The notes: generated from the sequence alone by a model not told the origin. DNA of 32,307 bases from an uncultured Clostridia bacterium (GCA_947628505.1 CANRAD010000018.1:1-32307); one strand, 5' to 3'. Positions 23,071-31,989 are shown, counted from the stretch's first letter. Translations and numbers: made by a program.

Positions 23071-23541
23071 ATGCCCAGAAGAGGCGGCGTTCCCAAGAGG
23101 GACGTATTACCCGATCCGGTGTACCATTCGAAGGTTGTAACCAAACTCATCAACCAGATAATGTACGACGGAAAACGCGGCACGGCGCAGGAAATCGTGT
23201 ATACCGCGTTCAATATCATGAGTGAAAAACTTCAAAAAGACGCTATGGAAATATTCGAGCAGGCAATGAATAACATAATGCCCGTTCTCGAAGTAAAGGC
23301 GAGAAGAGTAGGCGGCGCCAACTATCAGGTGCCCATAGAAATAAGACCGGAAAGAAGGCAGACGCTCGCTCTGCGCTGGTTGGTCATCAGCACGAGAAAG
23401 CGCAGCGAGAGAGAGATGAGCAATAAACTTGCGGCAGAACTCATAGACGCCTACAACAATACCGGCGGCGCAGTAAAGAAGAAAGAAGATACGCACAGAA
23501 TGGCGGAGGCAAACAAGGCGTTTGCTCATTTCAGGTTCTGA
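23071..23541 (+). CDS. rpsG: Small-subunit ribosomal protein S7
   Basis: 156 residues, standard S7: [58 protein letters not shown] and [27 protein letters not shown]7 nucleates assembly of the 30S head and is the autoregulator of the str operon in E. coli. AGGAGG lies eight bases before the ATG, preceded by the 12-bp hairpin of the spacer. fusA follows after 12 bases. Confidence 0.99.
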   Translation: MPRRGGVPKRDVLPDPVYHSKVVTKLINQIMYDGKRGTAQEIVYTAFNIMSEKLQKDAMEIFEQAMNNIMPVLEVKARRVGGANYQVPIEIRPERRQTLALRWLVISTRKRSEREMSNKLAAELIDAYNNTGGAVKKKEDTHRMAEANKAFAHFRF

Positions 23542-23553
23542 TGAGGTAAACTT

Positions 23554-25662
23554 ATGGCAAGAGAATACGACTTAGTGCATACGAGAAACATAGGCATTAT
23601 GGCGCACATAGACGCAGGTAAAACTACGACTACCGAGAGAATTCTGTACTATACCGGCAGAACTCACAAGATAGGCGAAGTTCACGACGGCGCGGCTACC
23701 ATGGACTGGATGGTTCAGGAGCAGGAAAGAGGTATAACCATAACCTCCGCCGCAACCACATGCCATTGGATAAGAAGCGGAATGACCAAAAAGGACGAAT
23801 GCCGCATAAACATCATCGATACCCCGGGACACGTTGACTTCACCGTTGAAGTGGAGCGCTCTTTGCGCGTGCTCGACGGCGCCATCGCCACGTTCTGCGC
23901 AAAAGGCGGCGTTGAACCTCAGTCCGAAACCGTATGGCGTCAGGCCGATAAGTACAACGTTCCCCGCATTGCTTACGTAAACAAAATGGACATAAACGGC
24001 GCGAACTTCCCGAGGGCCGTTCAGATGATGAAAGAGAGGCTCAACGCCAATCCCGTTCCCATCGAACTCCCCATCGGCAAGGAGGCGACTTTCCAGGGAA
24101 TAGTCGACCTCATCGAAATGAACGCCGAAATTTACGATTCGGACGACGGAAAACAATACCACAAGGCCGAAATCCCCGAGGAACTTAAAGCGGAGGCGGA
24201 AGCGGCGCATATAACAGTTATGGAAGCCGCCGCCGAGGGCGACGACGAGATAATGGAGAAATATCTCGAAACCATGGAGCTCACGCCCGAAGAAATCAGA
24301 AAGGGCTTGCGCGCGGCTACGATAGCCATGAAGTGCACTCCCGTGCTCTGCGGTTCTTCATATAAAAACAAGGGCGTTCAGATGCTTTTGGACGCGGTTA
24401 TAGATTTCCTTCCTTCTCCCGTGGACGTAGCTCACGTAACGGGCGTAAATCCCGAAACGGGCGAAACCGAAGAGAGAAAGACTTCCGACGACGAACCCTT
24501 TGCAGGTCTCGCGTTCAAAATCGCAACCGATCCCTTTGTCGGCAGACTTGCATATTTCAGAGCTTATTCGGGCGTACTCAACTCCGGTTCATACGTCTAT
24601 AACTCCACGAAAGGCAAGAAAGAGAGAGTAGGCAGGCTCGTTCAGATGCACGCCAACACTCGTACGGAAATAGACAAGATATATTCCGGCGATATCTGCG
24701 CCATAGTTGGACTTAAAGACACCACCACGGGCGATACGCTCTGCGACGAAGAGCATCCCATAGTTCTCGAACAGATGACCTTCTCCGATCCCGTTATCCA
24801 GCTTTCGATAGAGCCCAAGACCAAAGCAGGTCAGGAAAAGATGACTTTGGCGCTCGTAAAGCTCGCGGAAGAGGATCCCACTTTCAAGACTTACACCGAT
24901 CAGGAAACAGGTCAGACGATTATAGCGGGCATGGGCGAATTGCACCTCGACATTATCGTCGACAGACTTCTGAGAGAGTTCAAAGTAGAAGCCAACGTGG
25001 GCGCTCCCCAGGTAGCTTACCGCGAGACCATACGTCAGGCGGTCGACTGCGAGGGCATGTACAAGCGTCAGTCCGGCGGTAAAGGTCAATACGGCCACTG
25101 CAAACTGCATATGATTCCCGGCGAACCCGGTTCGGGCTATGTGTTCGAAGACCTCACGGTCGGCGGCTCTATTCCGAAAGAATATATCCCCGCAATAGAC
25201 AAGGGTATCCGCGGAGCGGCGAAGAACGGCTTCCTTGCCGGATACGAAGTAGTGGATTTCAAAATTCAGGTATACGACGGAAGCTATCACGAGGTCGACT
25301 CCTCGGAAATGGCGTTCCAGATTGCCGGTTCCATGGGCTTCAAAGACGGTATGGCCAAGGCCAAGCCCGTGCTTTTGGAGCCGATAATGAAGGTTGAGAT
25401 AATCACTCCCGACGATTATTTCGGCGATATAATGGGCAACATAACCGCCCGCCGCGGCACTATCGTCTCCACGGACGACAGAGCCGGCGCAAAGGTTGTC
25501 GACGCCGAGGTTCCTCTTTCGGAAATGTTCGGCTATGCAACCGATTTGCGTTCGAGAACGCAGGGCAGAGGACAGTTCACGATGCAGTTCGACCATTATT
25601 CGGAAGTGCCCAAGTCCGTTGCCGAAAAGGTAATAGGCGAACGCGCCAAGAAAAACGGTTGA
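23554..25662 (+). CDS. fusA: Translation elongation factor G
   Basis: 702 residues, normal length. The GTPase motifs are G1 [13 protein letters not shown], switch I/G2 [14 protein letters not shown]3 DTPGHVDF and G4 NKMD. EF-G drives ribosomal translocation and, with RRF, recycling. Domains II-V are complete (domain [19 protein letters not shown], domain [13 protein letters not shown]). GAGG precedes the ATG. It is cotranscribed with rpsL and rpsG; tuf has its own promoter downstream. Confidence 0.99.
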   Translation: MAREYDLVHTRNIGIMAHIDAGKTTTTERILYYTGRTHKIGEVHDGAATMDWMVQEQERGITITSAATTCHWIRSGMTKKDECRINIIDTPGHVDFTVEVERSLRVLDGAIATFCAKGGVEPQSETVWRQADKYNVPRIAYVNKMDINGANFPRAVQMMKERLNANPVPIELPIGKEATFQGIVDLIEMNAEIYDSDDGKQYHKAEIPEELKAEAEAAHITVMEAAAEGDDEIMEKYLETMELTPEEIRKGLRAATIAMKCTPVLCGSSYKNKGVQMLLDAVIDFLPSPVDVAHVTGVNPETGETEERKTSDDEPFAGLAFKIATDPFVGRLAYFRAYSGVLNSGSYVYNSTKGKKERVGRLVQMHANTRTEIDKIYSGDICAIVGLKDTTTGDTLCDEEHPIVLEQMTFSDPVIQLSIEPKTKAGQEKMTLALVKLAEEDPTFKTYTDQETGQTIIAGMGELHLDIIVDRLLREFKVEANVGAPQVAYRETIRQAVDCEGMYKRQSGGKGQYGHCKLHMIPGEPGSGYVFEDLTVGGSIPKEYIPAIDKGIRGAAKNGFLAGYEVVDFKIQVYDGSYHEVDSSEMAFQIAGSMGFKDGMAKAKPVLLEPIMKVEIITPDDYFGDIMGNITARRGTIVSTDDRAGAKVVDAEVPLSEMFGYATDLRSRTQGRGQFTMQFDHYSEVPKSVAEKVIGERAKKNG

Positions 25663-25727
25663 TTTGCGTTCGGATGCGCCGTATTGCGCGTAACCGACAA
25701 AAAAATAAAATTAAGTCGCGAATTTAT

Positions 25728-25756
25728 TTGTGTTTTTTATAAGTTTAATGTATAAT
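25728..25756 (+). promoter_or_regulatory. Promoter of tuf
   Basis: TTGTGT (25728-25733), 17-base spacer, consensus TATAAT (25751-25756). It lies 65 bases after the fusA stop and allows tuf to be made in excess over fusA. Confidence 0.82.
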
Positions 25757-25762
25757 GTATTA

Positions 25763-25842
25763 AACGCAGAGAGCGCAAGCTGATAGCTGCGACGCCGAAA
25801 GGCAAAAGTTATCATTTATATATAATAAAAGGAGACAAAAAA
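25763..25842 (+). promoter_or_regulatory. Short structured tuf leader
   Basis: About 80 bases. It has two small hairpins: CGC-AGCT/AGCT-GCG (25774-25791, one bulged A) and GCC-GAAA-GGC (25794-25803) with a GNRA loop. An A+T-rich single-stranded stretch and AAAGGAG follow before the ATG. It may simply stabilise the mRNA. Confidence 0.4.
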
Positions 25843-27063
<1,221 letters not shown>

Positions 27064-27076
27064 TTTCAAAACAAAT

Positions 27077-27107
27077 AAAAAGCGAGGCAAATTGCCTCGC
27101 TTTTTTT
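27077..27107 (+). terminator. Intrinsic terminator of tuf
   Basis: 12-bp stem (27077-27088 with 27094-27105), five-base loop, ending in seven Ts. It closes the str operon and starts 13 bases after the stop. Confidence 0.95.
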
Positions 27108-27136
27108 GCTGTCCGCGGGAATGCCGCGGACAAAAT

Positions 27137-27451
27137 TTATTTGTTGGTATTTATCAGCTTCAAAAGCTCGTAAATCTGGTTTACGGCGAGCGAATCCATT
27201 TTGTTCAGTTCGCCGATTATCTGCCCGTATTCCACGGGGAAATTGTAGTTTTCTTCAAAAAATTCCCCAAGCGATATATCAAAGTAATCACAGATATTAA
27301 ACAACCCTTCAAGCGACGGCAAGGCTTTGCCGTTTTCAATCTGGTTTATATATTCAGTGCTCTGCCCAAGTTCCAAACTCAGCTTACGCGCCGAAATTTT
27401 GTGCGCATTGCGTATCCTCGCTATTCTTGTCTGTACAAACTTCCTATCCAT
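27137..27451 (-). CDS. XRE-family transcriptional regulator
   Basis: 104 residues. Helix-turn-helix of the HTH_3/Cro-CI type at residues about 6-62: RIARIRNAHKISARKLSLELGQSTEYINQIENGKALPSL, with the typical QIENGK recognition loop and LFNICDYFDISLGEFF. The short C-terminal helix (about 70-104) may dimerise. It is divergent from the SHOCT membrane protein gene, and the two promoters overlap the same 120-base region, so it probably regulates that gene and itself. There is no Shine-Dalgarno sequence; a TAAAAT lies six bases before the ATG. The region is A+T-richer than its neighbours. Confidence 0.9.
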   Translation of the reverse strand: MDRKFVQTRIARIRNAHKISARKLSLELGQSTEYINQIENGKALPSLEGLFNICDYFDISLGEFFEENYNFPVEYGQIIGELNKMDSLAVNQIYELLKLINTNK

Positions 27452-27457
27452 ACCTAT

Positions 27458-27463
27458 ATTTTA
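27458..27463 (-). promoter_or_regulatory. -10 box of the XRE gene, predicted leaderless
   Basis: TAAAAT on the minus strand, six bases (ATAGGT) before the ATG, the same arrangement as at the response-regulator gene (TAAAAT then ATAGTC). The -35 at 17 bases (GTAAAA) is poor. Confidence 0.4.
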
Positions 27464-27506
27464 TATTATGTACAAAAATCTTTTACATATATTGTCTATT
27501 TATAGC

Positions 27507-27535
27507 TTGACATACATATTTAATTTATGTATAAT
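27507..27535 (+). promoter_or_regulatory. Consensus promoter of the SHOCT membrane protein gene
   Basis: TTGACA (27507-27512), 17-base spacer, TATAAT (27530-27535), a perfect match at both boxes. Such a strong promoter next to a repressor gene suggests repression as the main control. Confidence 0.88.
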
Positions 27536-27571
27536 TGCATTATTCATAGAATAAATCGGAGTAACGCACAA

Positions 27572-28102
27572 ATGAAGGTATTAAAGATTTTAAAAACGGT
27601 ATTTCTGGCATGTTCTGCGGTGTTGTTTATTTTTAGTTTTGTACTCTGCGGTGCAATGGCGGCGTACCCTGCTTATCCGTCCGAAGCGTCTTATTTTACA
27701 ATATTGTCTGCATTAATAAGCGTATGCGTTTGGGCGCTTGTGGGAATATTTTTGCTTTCTGCCACAAACGGAATAGCGCAAAAAGTCGGCCACGGTTTAA
27801 CAATTTCGGCATATTCTGTCGGTTTAACGGTGTCGCTTTTCAGCATAAGATTTTCAAGCTGTGCGATAATAACGCTTGTATCGGTTATATTGTTGGCGTT
27901 CTATTATCTTTGTATATTGATATTTGCTATAATAAAGCGCAGTTTTCCCACGGAGTGTGAAGTTGAGGAGGACGTAAGGATTAAACGCATAAGAGAGTGG
28001 AAAAAGGTAATGGAAGAAGGCATAATAACCCCCGAGGAGTACGAGGAAAAGCGTTGCAAGATACTCGGCATAAAAACAGAGCAAAAGAACGACAAAAAAT
28101 AA
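27572..28102 (+). CDS. Four-helix membrane protein with C-terminal SHOCT domain
   Basis: 176 residues from the ATG at 27572 (GGAG ten bases upstream; an ATG 15 codons earlier lies too close to the promoter). Four hydrophobic segments (about 8-30, 38-62, 70-90 and 95-120). After a hydrophilic linker the C-terminus (RIREWKKVMEEGIITPEEYEEKRCKILGI) matches the short SHOCT domain, which is often found at the end of membrane proteins and tends to be involved in oligomerisation. Function is unknown. It pairs divergently with the XRE gene; base composition and codon use are more A+T-rich than the surroundings, hinting at acquisition. Confidence 0.75.
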   Translation: MKVLKILKTVFLACSAVLFIFSFVLCGAMAAYPAYPSEASYFTILSALISVCVWALVGIFLLSATNGIAQKVGHGLTISAYSVGLTVSLFSIRFSSCAIITLVSVILLAFYYLCILIFAIIKRSFPTECEVEEDVRIKRIREWKKVMEEGIITPEEYEEKRCKILGIKTEQKNDKK

Positions 28103-28109
28103 TCTCAGT

Positions 28110-28137
28110 ACAAACCTACGCTTAGGCGGAGGTTTGT
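28110..28137. other. Hairpin after the SHOCT gene
   Basis: ACAAACCT (28110-28117) pairs with AGGTTTGT (28130-28137), with inner CGC/GCG across one mismatch and a TTAG loop. No T-run follows; it precedes the stronger hairpin at 28148-28184. Confidence 0.6.
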
Positions 28138-28147
28138 TGATATATAA

Positions 28148-28184
28148 AACAACGGCGCGGACTTAAAAAGTCCGCGCCGTTGTT
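28148..28184. terminator. 17-bp perfect hairpin, bidirectional terminator
   Basis: Perfect stem 28148-28164 with 28168-28184 and a three-base AAA loop, between the convergent SHOCT and nth genes. A-rich bases flank it on the left, giving a short T-run for the minus-strand nth transcript; the plus side has T-rich sequence (28197-28209) a little further on. Confidence 0.8.
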
Positions 28185-28199
28185 ATGCTATTGCGGTTT

Positions 28200-28823
28200 T
28201 TATTTTTTATTGTAATACTCGCACCATTCTTTGAGAGTGCAGTTTTCGCAGTCCGGTTTGCGGCTGTGGCAAACTCTTCTGCCGTGATAAATAAGGTAGT
28301 GATGCGCTTTCGACCACATATTCTGCGGAATTGCCTTTTCCAGACACTCTTCAACTTTTTCTGGCGTGTTCCCGTGTGCAATTCCCAATCTGTTCGAAAC
28401 GCGGAATACGTGCGTATCCACGGCAATCGCGTCTCCGCCGAAAGCCACGGCATATACGACGTTGGCGGTCTTTTGCCCAACGCCCGCAAGCGTTTTCAGT
28501 TCGGCGTGGGACGACGGAACTTCGCCGTTGAATTTTTCCATGATATCCTTCGACGCCGAAAGAATATGCGCCGCCTTGTTGCGGTAAAAGCCGCACGAAA
28601 AAATATATTTTTCAAGCTCCTCTTGCGTTAATTCCAGCATAGTTGCGGGCGAATTGTGCTTTTTGAAGAGTTCGGCAGTTACTTTGTTCACCCGCTCGTC
28701 CGTGCACTGCGCCGAAAGAATAACGGCCACGAGCAATTCGTAAGGCGAATTATAATGCAGGGCGGGCGCGGCGTCGGGATAAAGTTTGCCGAGGTTTTCC
28801 AAGATTATCTGCGAGTTGTCCAT
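28200..28823 (-). CDS. nth: Endonuclease III (DNA glycosylase/AP lyase)
   Basis: 207 residues. It excises oxidised pyrimidines and cuts at abasic sites in base-excision repair. Helix-hairpin-helix LAGVGQKTANVV with the catalytic lysine, then AVDTHVFRVSNRLG with the catalytic aspartate. The 4Fe-4S cluster C-x6-C-x2-C-x5-C is complete in CHSRKPDCENCTLKEWC. The start has no Shine-Dalgarno sequence; a consensus promoter ends six bases before the ATG, so the mRNA is predicted to be leaderless. The -35 box overlaps the stop codon of the upstream DUF3343 gene. Confidence 0.97.
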   Translation of the reverse strand: MDNSQIILENLGKLYPDAAPALHYNSPYELLVAVILSAQCTDERVNKVTAELFKKHNSPATMLELTQEELEKYIFSCGFYRNKAAHILSASKDIMEKFNGEVPSSHAELKTLAGVGQKTANVVYAVAFGGDAIAVDTHVFRVSNRLGIAHGNTPEKVEECLEKAIPQNMWSKAHHYLIYHGRRVCHSRKPDCENCTLKEWCEYYNKK

Positions 28824-28829
28824 GAGGAT

Positions 28830-28858
28830 ATTATATCATGTTTTTTTTCGCAAATCAA
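28830..28858 (-). promoter_or_regulatory. Promoter of nth, predicted leaderless
   Basis: On the minus strand TTGATT (28853-28858), 17-base spacer, perfect TATAAT (28830-28835), then six bases to the ATG. Confidence 0.75.
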
Positions 28859-29109
28859 CCGTAATTTCGCGTGCCGCAGTATCCGTTTCTGACTGCAAGA
28901 AATCCGTAAAACGCCGAGTATTTTGCCGTTGAAATTATAAATTTGGCGCGTTTTTGCGCGTTCGGCGGTATTTTTACCGACAGCCCGCAACCGACGTTCG
29001 CCTCCTTTGGCGTGTTGACGACCGTCGAATCTATTCCGGCGGCGCGCAGCCGCGCATTGCAATCCGCCGCTTGCGCTCTCGAACGAAAAACGGCAATAAG
29101 CTCTGTCAT
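28855..29109 (-). CDS. DUF3343 protein (putative Se/S carrier-like)
   Basis: 84 residues. The pattern matches the DUF3343 family: AVFRSRAQAADCNARLRAAGIDSTVVNTPKEANVGCGLSVKI, where the TPxExxxGCGLSV segment with its cysteine is the hallmark. Members are proposed sulfur or selenium carriers and are often neighbours of cysteine desulfurase-like and YedF-like genes. AAGGA lies about seven bases before the ATG. It is divergent from the aminotransferase class V gene 56 bases away. A second cysteine-containing stretch (NGYCGTRNYG) ends the protein. Function is inferred from the family only. Confidence 0.8.
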   Translation of the reverse strand: MTELIAVFRSRAQAADCNARLRAAGIDSTVVNTPKEANVGCGLSVKIPPNAQKRAKFIISTAKYSAFYGFLAVRNGYCGTRNYG

Positions 29110-29165
29110 AAACTATTCCTTCCGTAGTATAAATATAATACTATAATATGAAAAACGGAGAAAAT

Positions 29166-30299
29166 ATGATATATCTCGATAATGCGGCCACCGGCGGATT
29201 CAAGCCGGAGAGCGTCCTCATCGCGGCGGGCGCGGCGCTGGGCACGGCGGCCAATCCCGGCAGAAGCGGACATAAACTGTCTTTGGCGTGTCTCGAAAGA
29301 GTATACGACTGCCGCAAATTGCTGTGCGGATTTTTCAACGGCTATTCTTATGAACGGGTGATATTCACGAAAAACTGCACAGAGGCGCTCAATATCGCCA
29401 TTCTCGGCGGCCTTAAAGGCTTTGACGTCTTGTCCACCGCGGCCGAGCATAATTCCGTTTTGCGGCCGTTGAAAGAGCTCGCAAGACGCGGAGCGCGCGT
29501 TGAGTTTGTCGGATTGGATAAGACGGGGCATCCGGATATCGACGGAATAGCCGCCGCGGTAAAAAGAATGAAAAATAGCCGCGCTCGCAAGGCGGCGGTC
29601 ATAACTCTCGCTTCGAACGTAACGGGCAAAGTTACGGATATAGAGCGCGTGCGGCAGGTATTGCCGCCGGATTGGCTGTTGATATGCGACGGCGCGCAGG
29701 CTTGCGGACACGTTCCGACAGACATGAAAAAATGCGGCATAGACGCGCTTGCGGTCGCGGGGCACAAGGGAATGTTGGCGATACAGGGCAGCGGCGCGCT
29801 CGTGTTTTCAGAAAGGTTCGAACCGGGGCCGATAATGTTCGGCGGCACGGGCAGCGAGAGTTTAAGTACGGATATGCCGTCGTTTTATCCCGACCGTCTC
29901 GAAAGCGGAACCGTCAACTATCCCGCGATAATTTCGCTCGCGGAAGGCGTTTTATACCTCGAAGAGCACATGCGCGAGCATATGAAAAAAGTGCTTGAAC
30001 TCACACAGAAAACATGTCTTTCGCTGGCGGATATTCCCGGCGTAACCTTATTTTCCGAGGGTAATTTCTGCGGAATAGTCTCGTTCGCATTGAAGAATAT
30101 GCAATCCGAAGAGGCGGCGTTTGCGCTCTCGGAAAAATTCGGGATTTGCGTGCGCGGCGGATTGCATTGCGCGCCCTATATGCACAGAGCGCTTGATTCC
30201 GACGGCCTCGTGCGGGCGTCGTTTTCCGCTTTCAACGGCTATTCGCATGCGGACGCGCTGTCCGAAGCCGTTTCAAGGCTTGCCAAGGAAAAGCTCTGA
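29166..30299 (+). CDS. Cysteine desulfurase family protein (aminotransferase class V)
   Basis: 377 residues, PLP-dependent. It starts MIYLDNAATGGFKPESV; the internal aldimine lysine is in VAGHKGMLAIQGSGAL; AEHNSVLRPL, CDGAQACGHVPTDM and GTGSES (phosphate site) are present; the persulfide cysteine is in RGGLHCAPYMHRAL. This matches the EF_2568-type branch of desulfurases rather than IscS or SufS. It would take sulfur from cysteine (or selenium from selenocysteine). The ATG at 29166 has GGAG five bases upstream; an ATG six codons earlier lies directly after the -10 box and was not chosen. TATAAT occurs at 29142-29147 but no good -35 was found. Confidence 0.92.
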   Translation: MIYLDNAATGGFKPESVLIAAGAALGTAANPGRSGHKLSLACLERVYDCRKLLCGFFNGYSYERVIFTKNCTEALNIAILGGLKGFDVLSTAAEHNSVLRPLKELARRGARVEFVGLDKTGHPDIDGIAAAVKRMKNSRARKAAVITLASNVTGKVTDIERVRQVLPPDWLLICDGAQACGHVPTDMKKCGIDALAVAGHKGMLAIQGSGALVFSERFEPGPIMFGGTGSESLSTDMPSFYPDRLESGTVNYPAIISLAEGVLYLEEHMREHMKKVLELTQKTCLSLADIPGVTLFSEGNFCGIVSFALKNMQSEEAAFALSEKFGICVRGGLHCAPYMHRALDSDGLVRASFSAFNGYSHADALSEAVSRLAKEKL

Positions 30300-30316
30300 A
30301 ACGCGAGCATGCGGAA

Positions 30317-30352
30317 TGCGGCGACATAAAGTCGCCGCACCTCATATTTTTT
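30317..30352 (+). terminator. Intrinsic terminator after the desulfurase gene
   Basis: 9-bp stem (30317-30325 with 30331-30339), five-base loop, T-rich run from 30346. The run is seven bases from the stem, so strength is uncertain. It overlaps the 3' end of the convergent small gene. Confidence 0.65.
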
Positions 30353-30641
30353 TGAGTTTTTCTATTACGTCTTTGAGTTTGCGCTTTTTTATGCCGTCGA
30401 GAAGGGGCGAGAGCGCTTTATAAAAATTGTCGAGATCGGCGTTTGTCAGCGTTCCGTCTCGCTTGCCGCGCTCCGCTTCGGACATTATCGTCTGCATTAT
30501 TTGCGCCGTGCTTTTGCCGTTCATGGCTTTTGTGATTATTTTCGCCATCTCTACGGTGCTGTTCAGACGAGCGTCGTCCGTTCCGCCCGAAGAGGGAGTT
30601 TTTGCGCCGTCGGCGCGTTGATAATTTTTGAAGTCGTTCAT
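30342..30641 (-). CDS. Uncharacterised small helical protein (99 residues)
   Basis: Not recognised by name. A polar N-terminus (1-28) is followed by a helical region with ITKAMNGKSTAQIMQTIMSEA, GTLTNADLDNFYKALSPLLDGIKKRKLKDVIEKLKKI and a lysine-rich end. The pattern 'NGKS.....I...L...A' with later 'LSP' resembles small Clostridial proteins of unknown role. GGGGG lies five bases before the ATG. It is divergent from the gene at 30692, with both ribosome-binding sites inside one inverted repeat. Coding is supported by the strong site, full-length frame and codon use like the neighbours. Confidence 0.7.
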   Translation of the reverse strand: MNDFKNYQRADGAKTPSSGGTDDARLNSTVEMAKIITKAMNGKSTAQIMQTIMSEAERGKRDGTLTNADLDNFYKALSPLLDGIKKRKLKDVIEKLKKI

Positions 30642-30646
30642 TTATT

Positions 30647-30684
30647 CCCCCGCATATAATGTTATTACAGAATATGCCGCGGGG
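30647..30684. repeat. Imperfect inverted repeat between divergent small genes
   Basis: CCCCGCATAT (30648-30657) pairs with ATATGC and GGGG (30672-30677, 30681-30684) with a three-base bulge and 14-base loop. Each arm contains the ribosome-binding site of one of the two genes. A TATAAT (30655-30660) on plus overlaps the left arm. Confidence 0.55.
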
Positions 30685-30691
30685 ATTTTTT

Positions 30692-31027
30692 ATGCAACTT
30701 CTCATATTGTTAGCTCTCGTTCTGATGAGCGGTAAAGGCGACATTAAAAGCGCGATAAACGAGGTGAAGCCCGTCCTTGAAGAGGCGGGCGCCGAAAATC
30801 TGTGCAGAATTCTCGACAGAGCCGAGGAATTTTCGGGCGTAATGGACGCCGTCAAAGGCCTCGCATCGCAAGCGGAGCCGGAATCCGAACACGACGGCGC
30901 AAGCGGCGAAAGCGAGCGCGAGCCGCAAGAGGAGGACGGGTTCATAGGTTATCCTCTCGCCCCGATAGCGGCTTTTGCGGACAGAGAGATAACTTATTCC
31001 CTCTCGCGTTACGTGCAAAGAGCATAA
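30692..31027 (+). CDS. Uncharacterised small protein with N-terminal hydrophobic segment (111 residues)
   Basis: Not recognised. From the ATG at 30692 (CGGGGA seven bases upstream) the protein starts MQLLILLALVLMSGKGDIKS, a short hydrophobic stretch, then a helical segment NEVKPVLEEAGAENLCRILDRAEEFSGVMDAV, an acidic disordered part (about 65-86, rich in E, S and P) and a C-terminal GYPLAPIAAFADREITYSL. An earlier ATG (30659) would add 11 residues and lies right after the -10-like box. The hydrophobic N-terminus and divergent partner at 30342-30641 suggest one functional unit, unknown. Confidence 0.7.
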   Translation: MQLLILLALVLMSGKGDIKSAINEVKPVLEEAGAENLCRILDRAEEFSGVMDAVKGLASQAEPESEHDGASGESEREPQEEDGFIGYPLAPIAAFADREITYSLSRYVQRA

Positions 31028-31042
31028 AAAAACGCCGAGGTG

Positions 31043-31071
31043 TTGATTTTTGTCGTTTTAAGTGTTACAAT
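31043..31071 (+). promoter_or_regulatory. Promoter of the sugar isomerase gene, predicted leaderless
   Basis: TTGATT (31043-31048), 17-base spacer, TACAAT (31066-31071), then six bases (TGAGAC) to the ATG at 31078; no ribosome-binding site fits in between. Confidence 0.65.
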
Positions 31072-31077
31072 TGAGAC

Positions 31078-31860
31078 ATGAAAACGGGAATATCCACCGC
31101 CTCGTTTTTTCTGCGCGACGAGTGCGAAAACGCAATAGTCAGAATTGCCGACGCGGGAGCCGATTGCGCGGAGGTGTTTTTGGGCACTTATTACGAATTC
31201 CGGCCGGAATTTGCCAAGAAGTACGCGCCCAAAGACGGCAAAATCGCGATAACCTCAGTTCACGCCCTTTCAACGGCGTTCGAACCGCAACTTTTCAATC
31301 CTTCGCGCAGAGTGCGCGGGGACGGTTTTTATTGGCTCGACCAAATCATGCGTTCGGCGCAACTTTTCGGCGCCCGCAAATATACTTTTCACGGATATAT
31401 TGACCGCGGCGGAAGTTGGAGCGTCGATGAAACGGCGGGCTATCTCAACGCCGCAATCGATTTTTGCGCAAGATACGGCGTGGAACTTTGCCTCGAAAAC
31501 GTCGGCTGGTGCACGTATAACCGCCCCGGACTTTTCAAAGAGTTAAAGGCTCGCTGTCCTTCGCTCAAAGGCGTTTTCGATATAAAACAGGCGCGGCGTT
31601 CAGGTTATCCCTATAATATGTACATAGAGGATATGAGCGGGGCGATTTCCCATGCGCACATATCGGACGTGGACGAAAACGGCAAGATATGTCTGCCGGG
31701 CAAAGGCGTTTACGATTTCGGGGAGATAATCGGCCGTCTGAAAGACGTCGGATTCGACGGAGAAATTCTAATTGAGGTCTACGGCGGAGATTACGGAGAC
31801 GCGTCGGAATTGAAGCAATCCCTCGAATACATCAAAGAAATTGTCTATAAGTTGGGTTAG
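31078..31860 (+). CDS. Sugar phosphate isomerase/epimerase (xylose isomerase-like TIM barrel)
   Basis: 260 residues. It starts MKTGISTASFFLRDECENAI, with the barrel pattern IADAGADCAEVF, ITSVHAL, YTFHGYID, ELCLENVGW (metal-binding Glu in the family), GVFDIKQARR, SHAHISDVDENGK and ILIEVYGGD. Members act as isomerases, epimerases or AP-endonuclease-like enzymes on sugars or inositols and bind a divalent metal; the substrate cannot be assigned. It is a single-gene unit with its own promoter and terminator, without a ribosome-binding site. Confidence 0.88.
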   Translation: MKTGISTASFFLRDECENAIVRIADAGADCAEVFLGTYYEFRPEFAKKYAPKDGKIAITSVHALSTAFEPQLFNPSRRVRGDGFYWLDQIMRSAQLFGARKYTFHGYIDRGGSWSVDETAGYLNAAIDFCARYGVELCLENVGWCTYNRPGLFKELKARCPSLKGVFDIKQARRSGYPYNMYIEDMSGAISHAHISDVDENGKICLPGKGVYDFGEIIGRLKDVGFDGEILIEVYGGDYGDASELKQSLEYIKEIVYKLG

Positions 31861-31901
31861 AAAAATTCCGGGAACGGAAAATGACGAAACTTTCGGACGA
31901 C

Positions 31902-31930
31902 GTCGGCGGCATTTGTGCCGCCGACTTTTA
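31902..31930 (+). terminator. Intrinsic terminator after the isomerase gene
   Basis: 10-bp GC-rich stem (31902-31911 with 31916-31925), loop TTTG, followed by TTTT. Confidence 0.85.
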
Positions 31931-31989
31931 GATTGCATTAAAAAATCCGCCCGCGCATGCCGGCTTTCGGGATATAATGTCGGCGGGAA

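Noticed and set aside
27092-27505. Plus-strand open frame opposite the XRE gene
   Set aside because: It is antisense to a clear helix-turn-helix gene and begins inside the tuf terminator.
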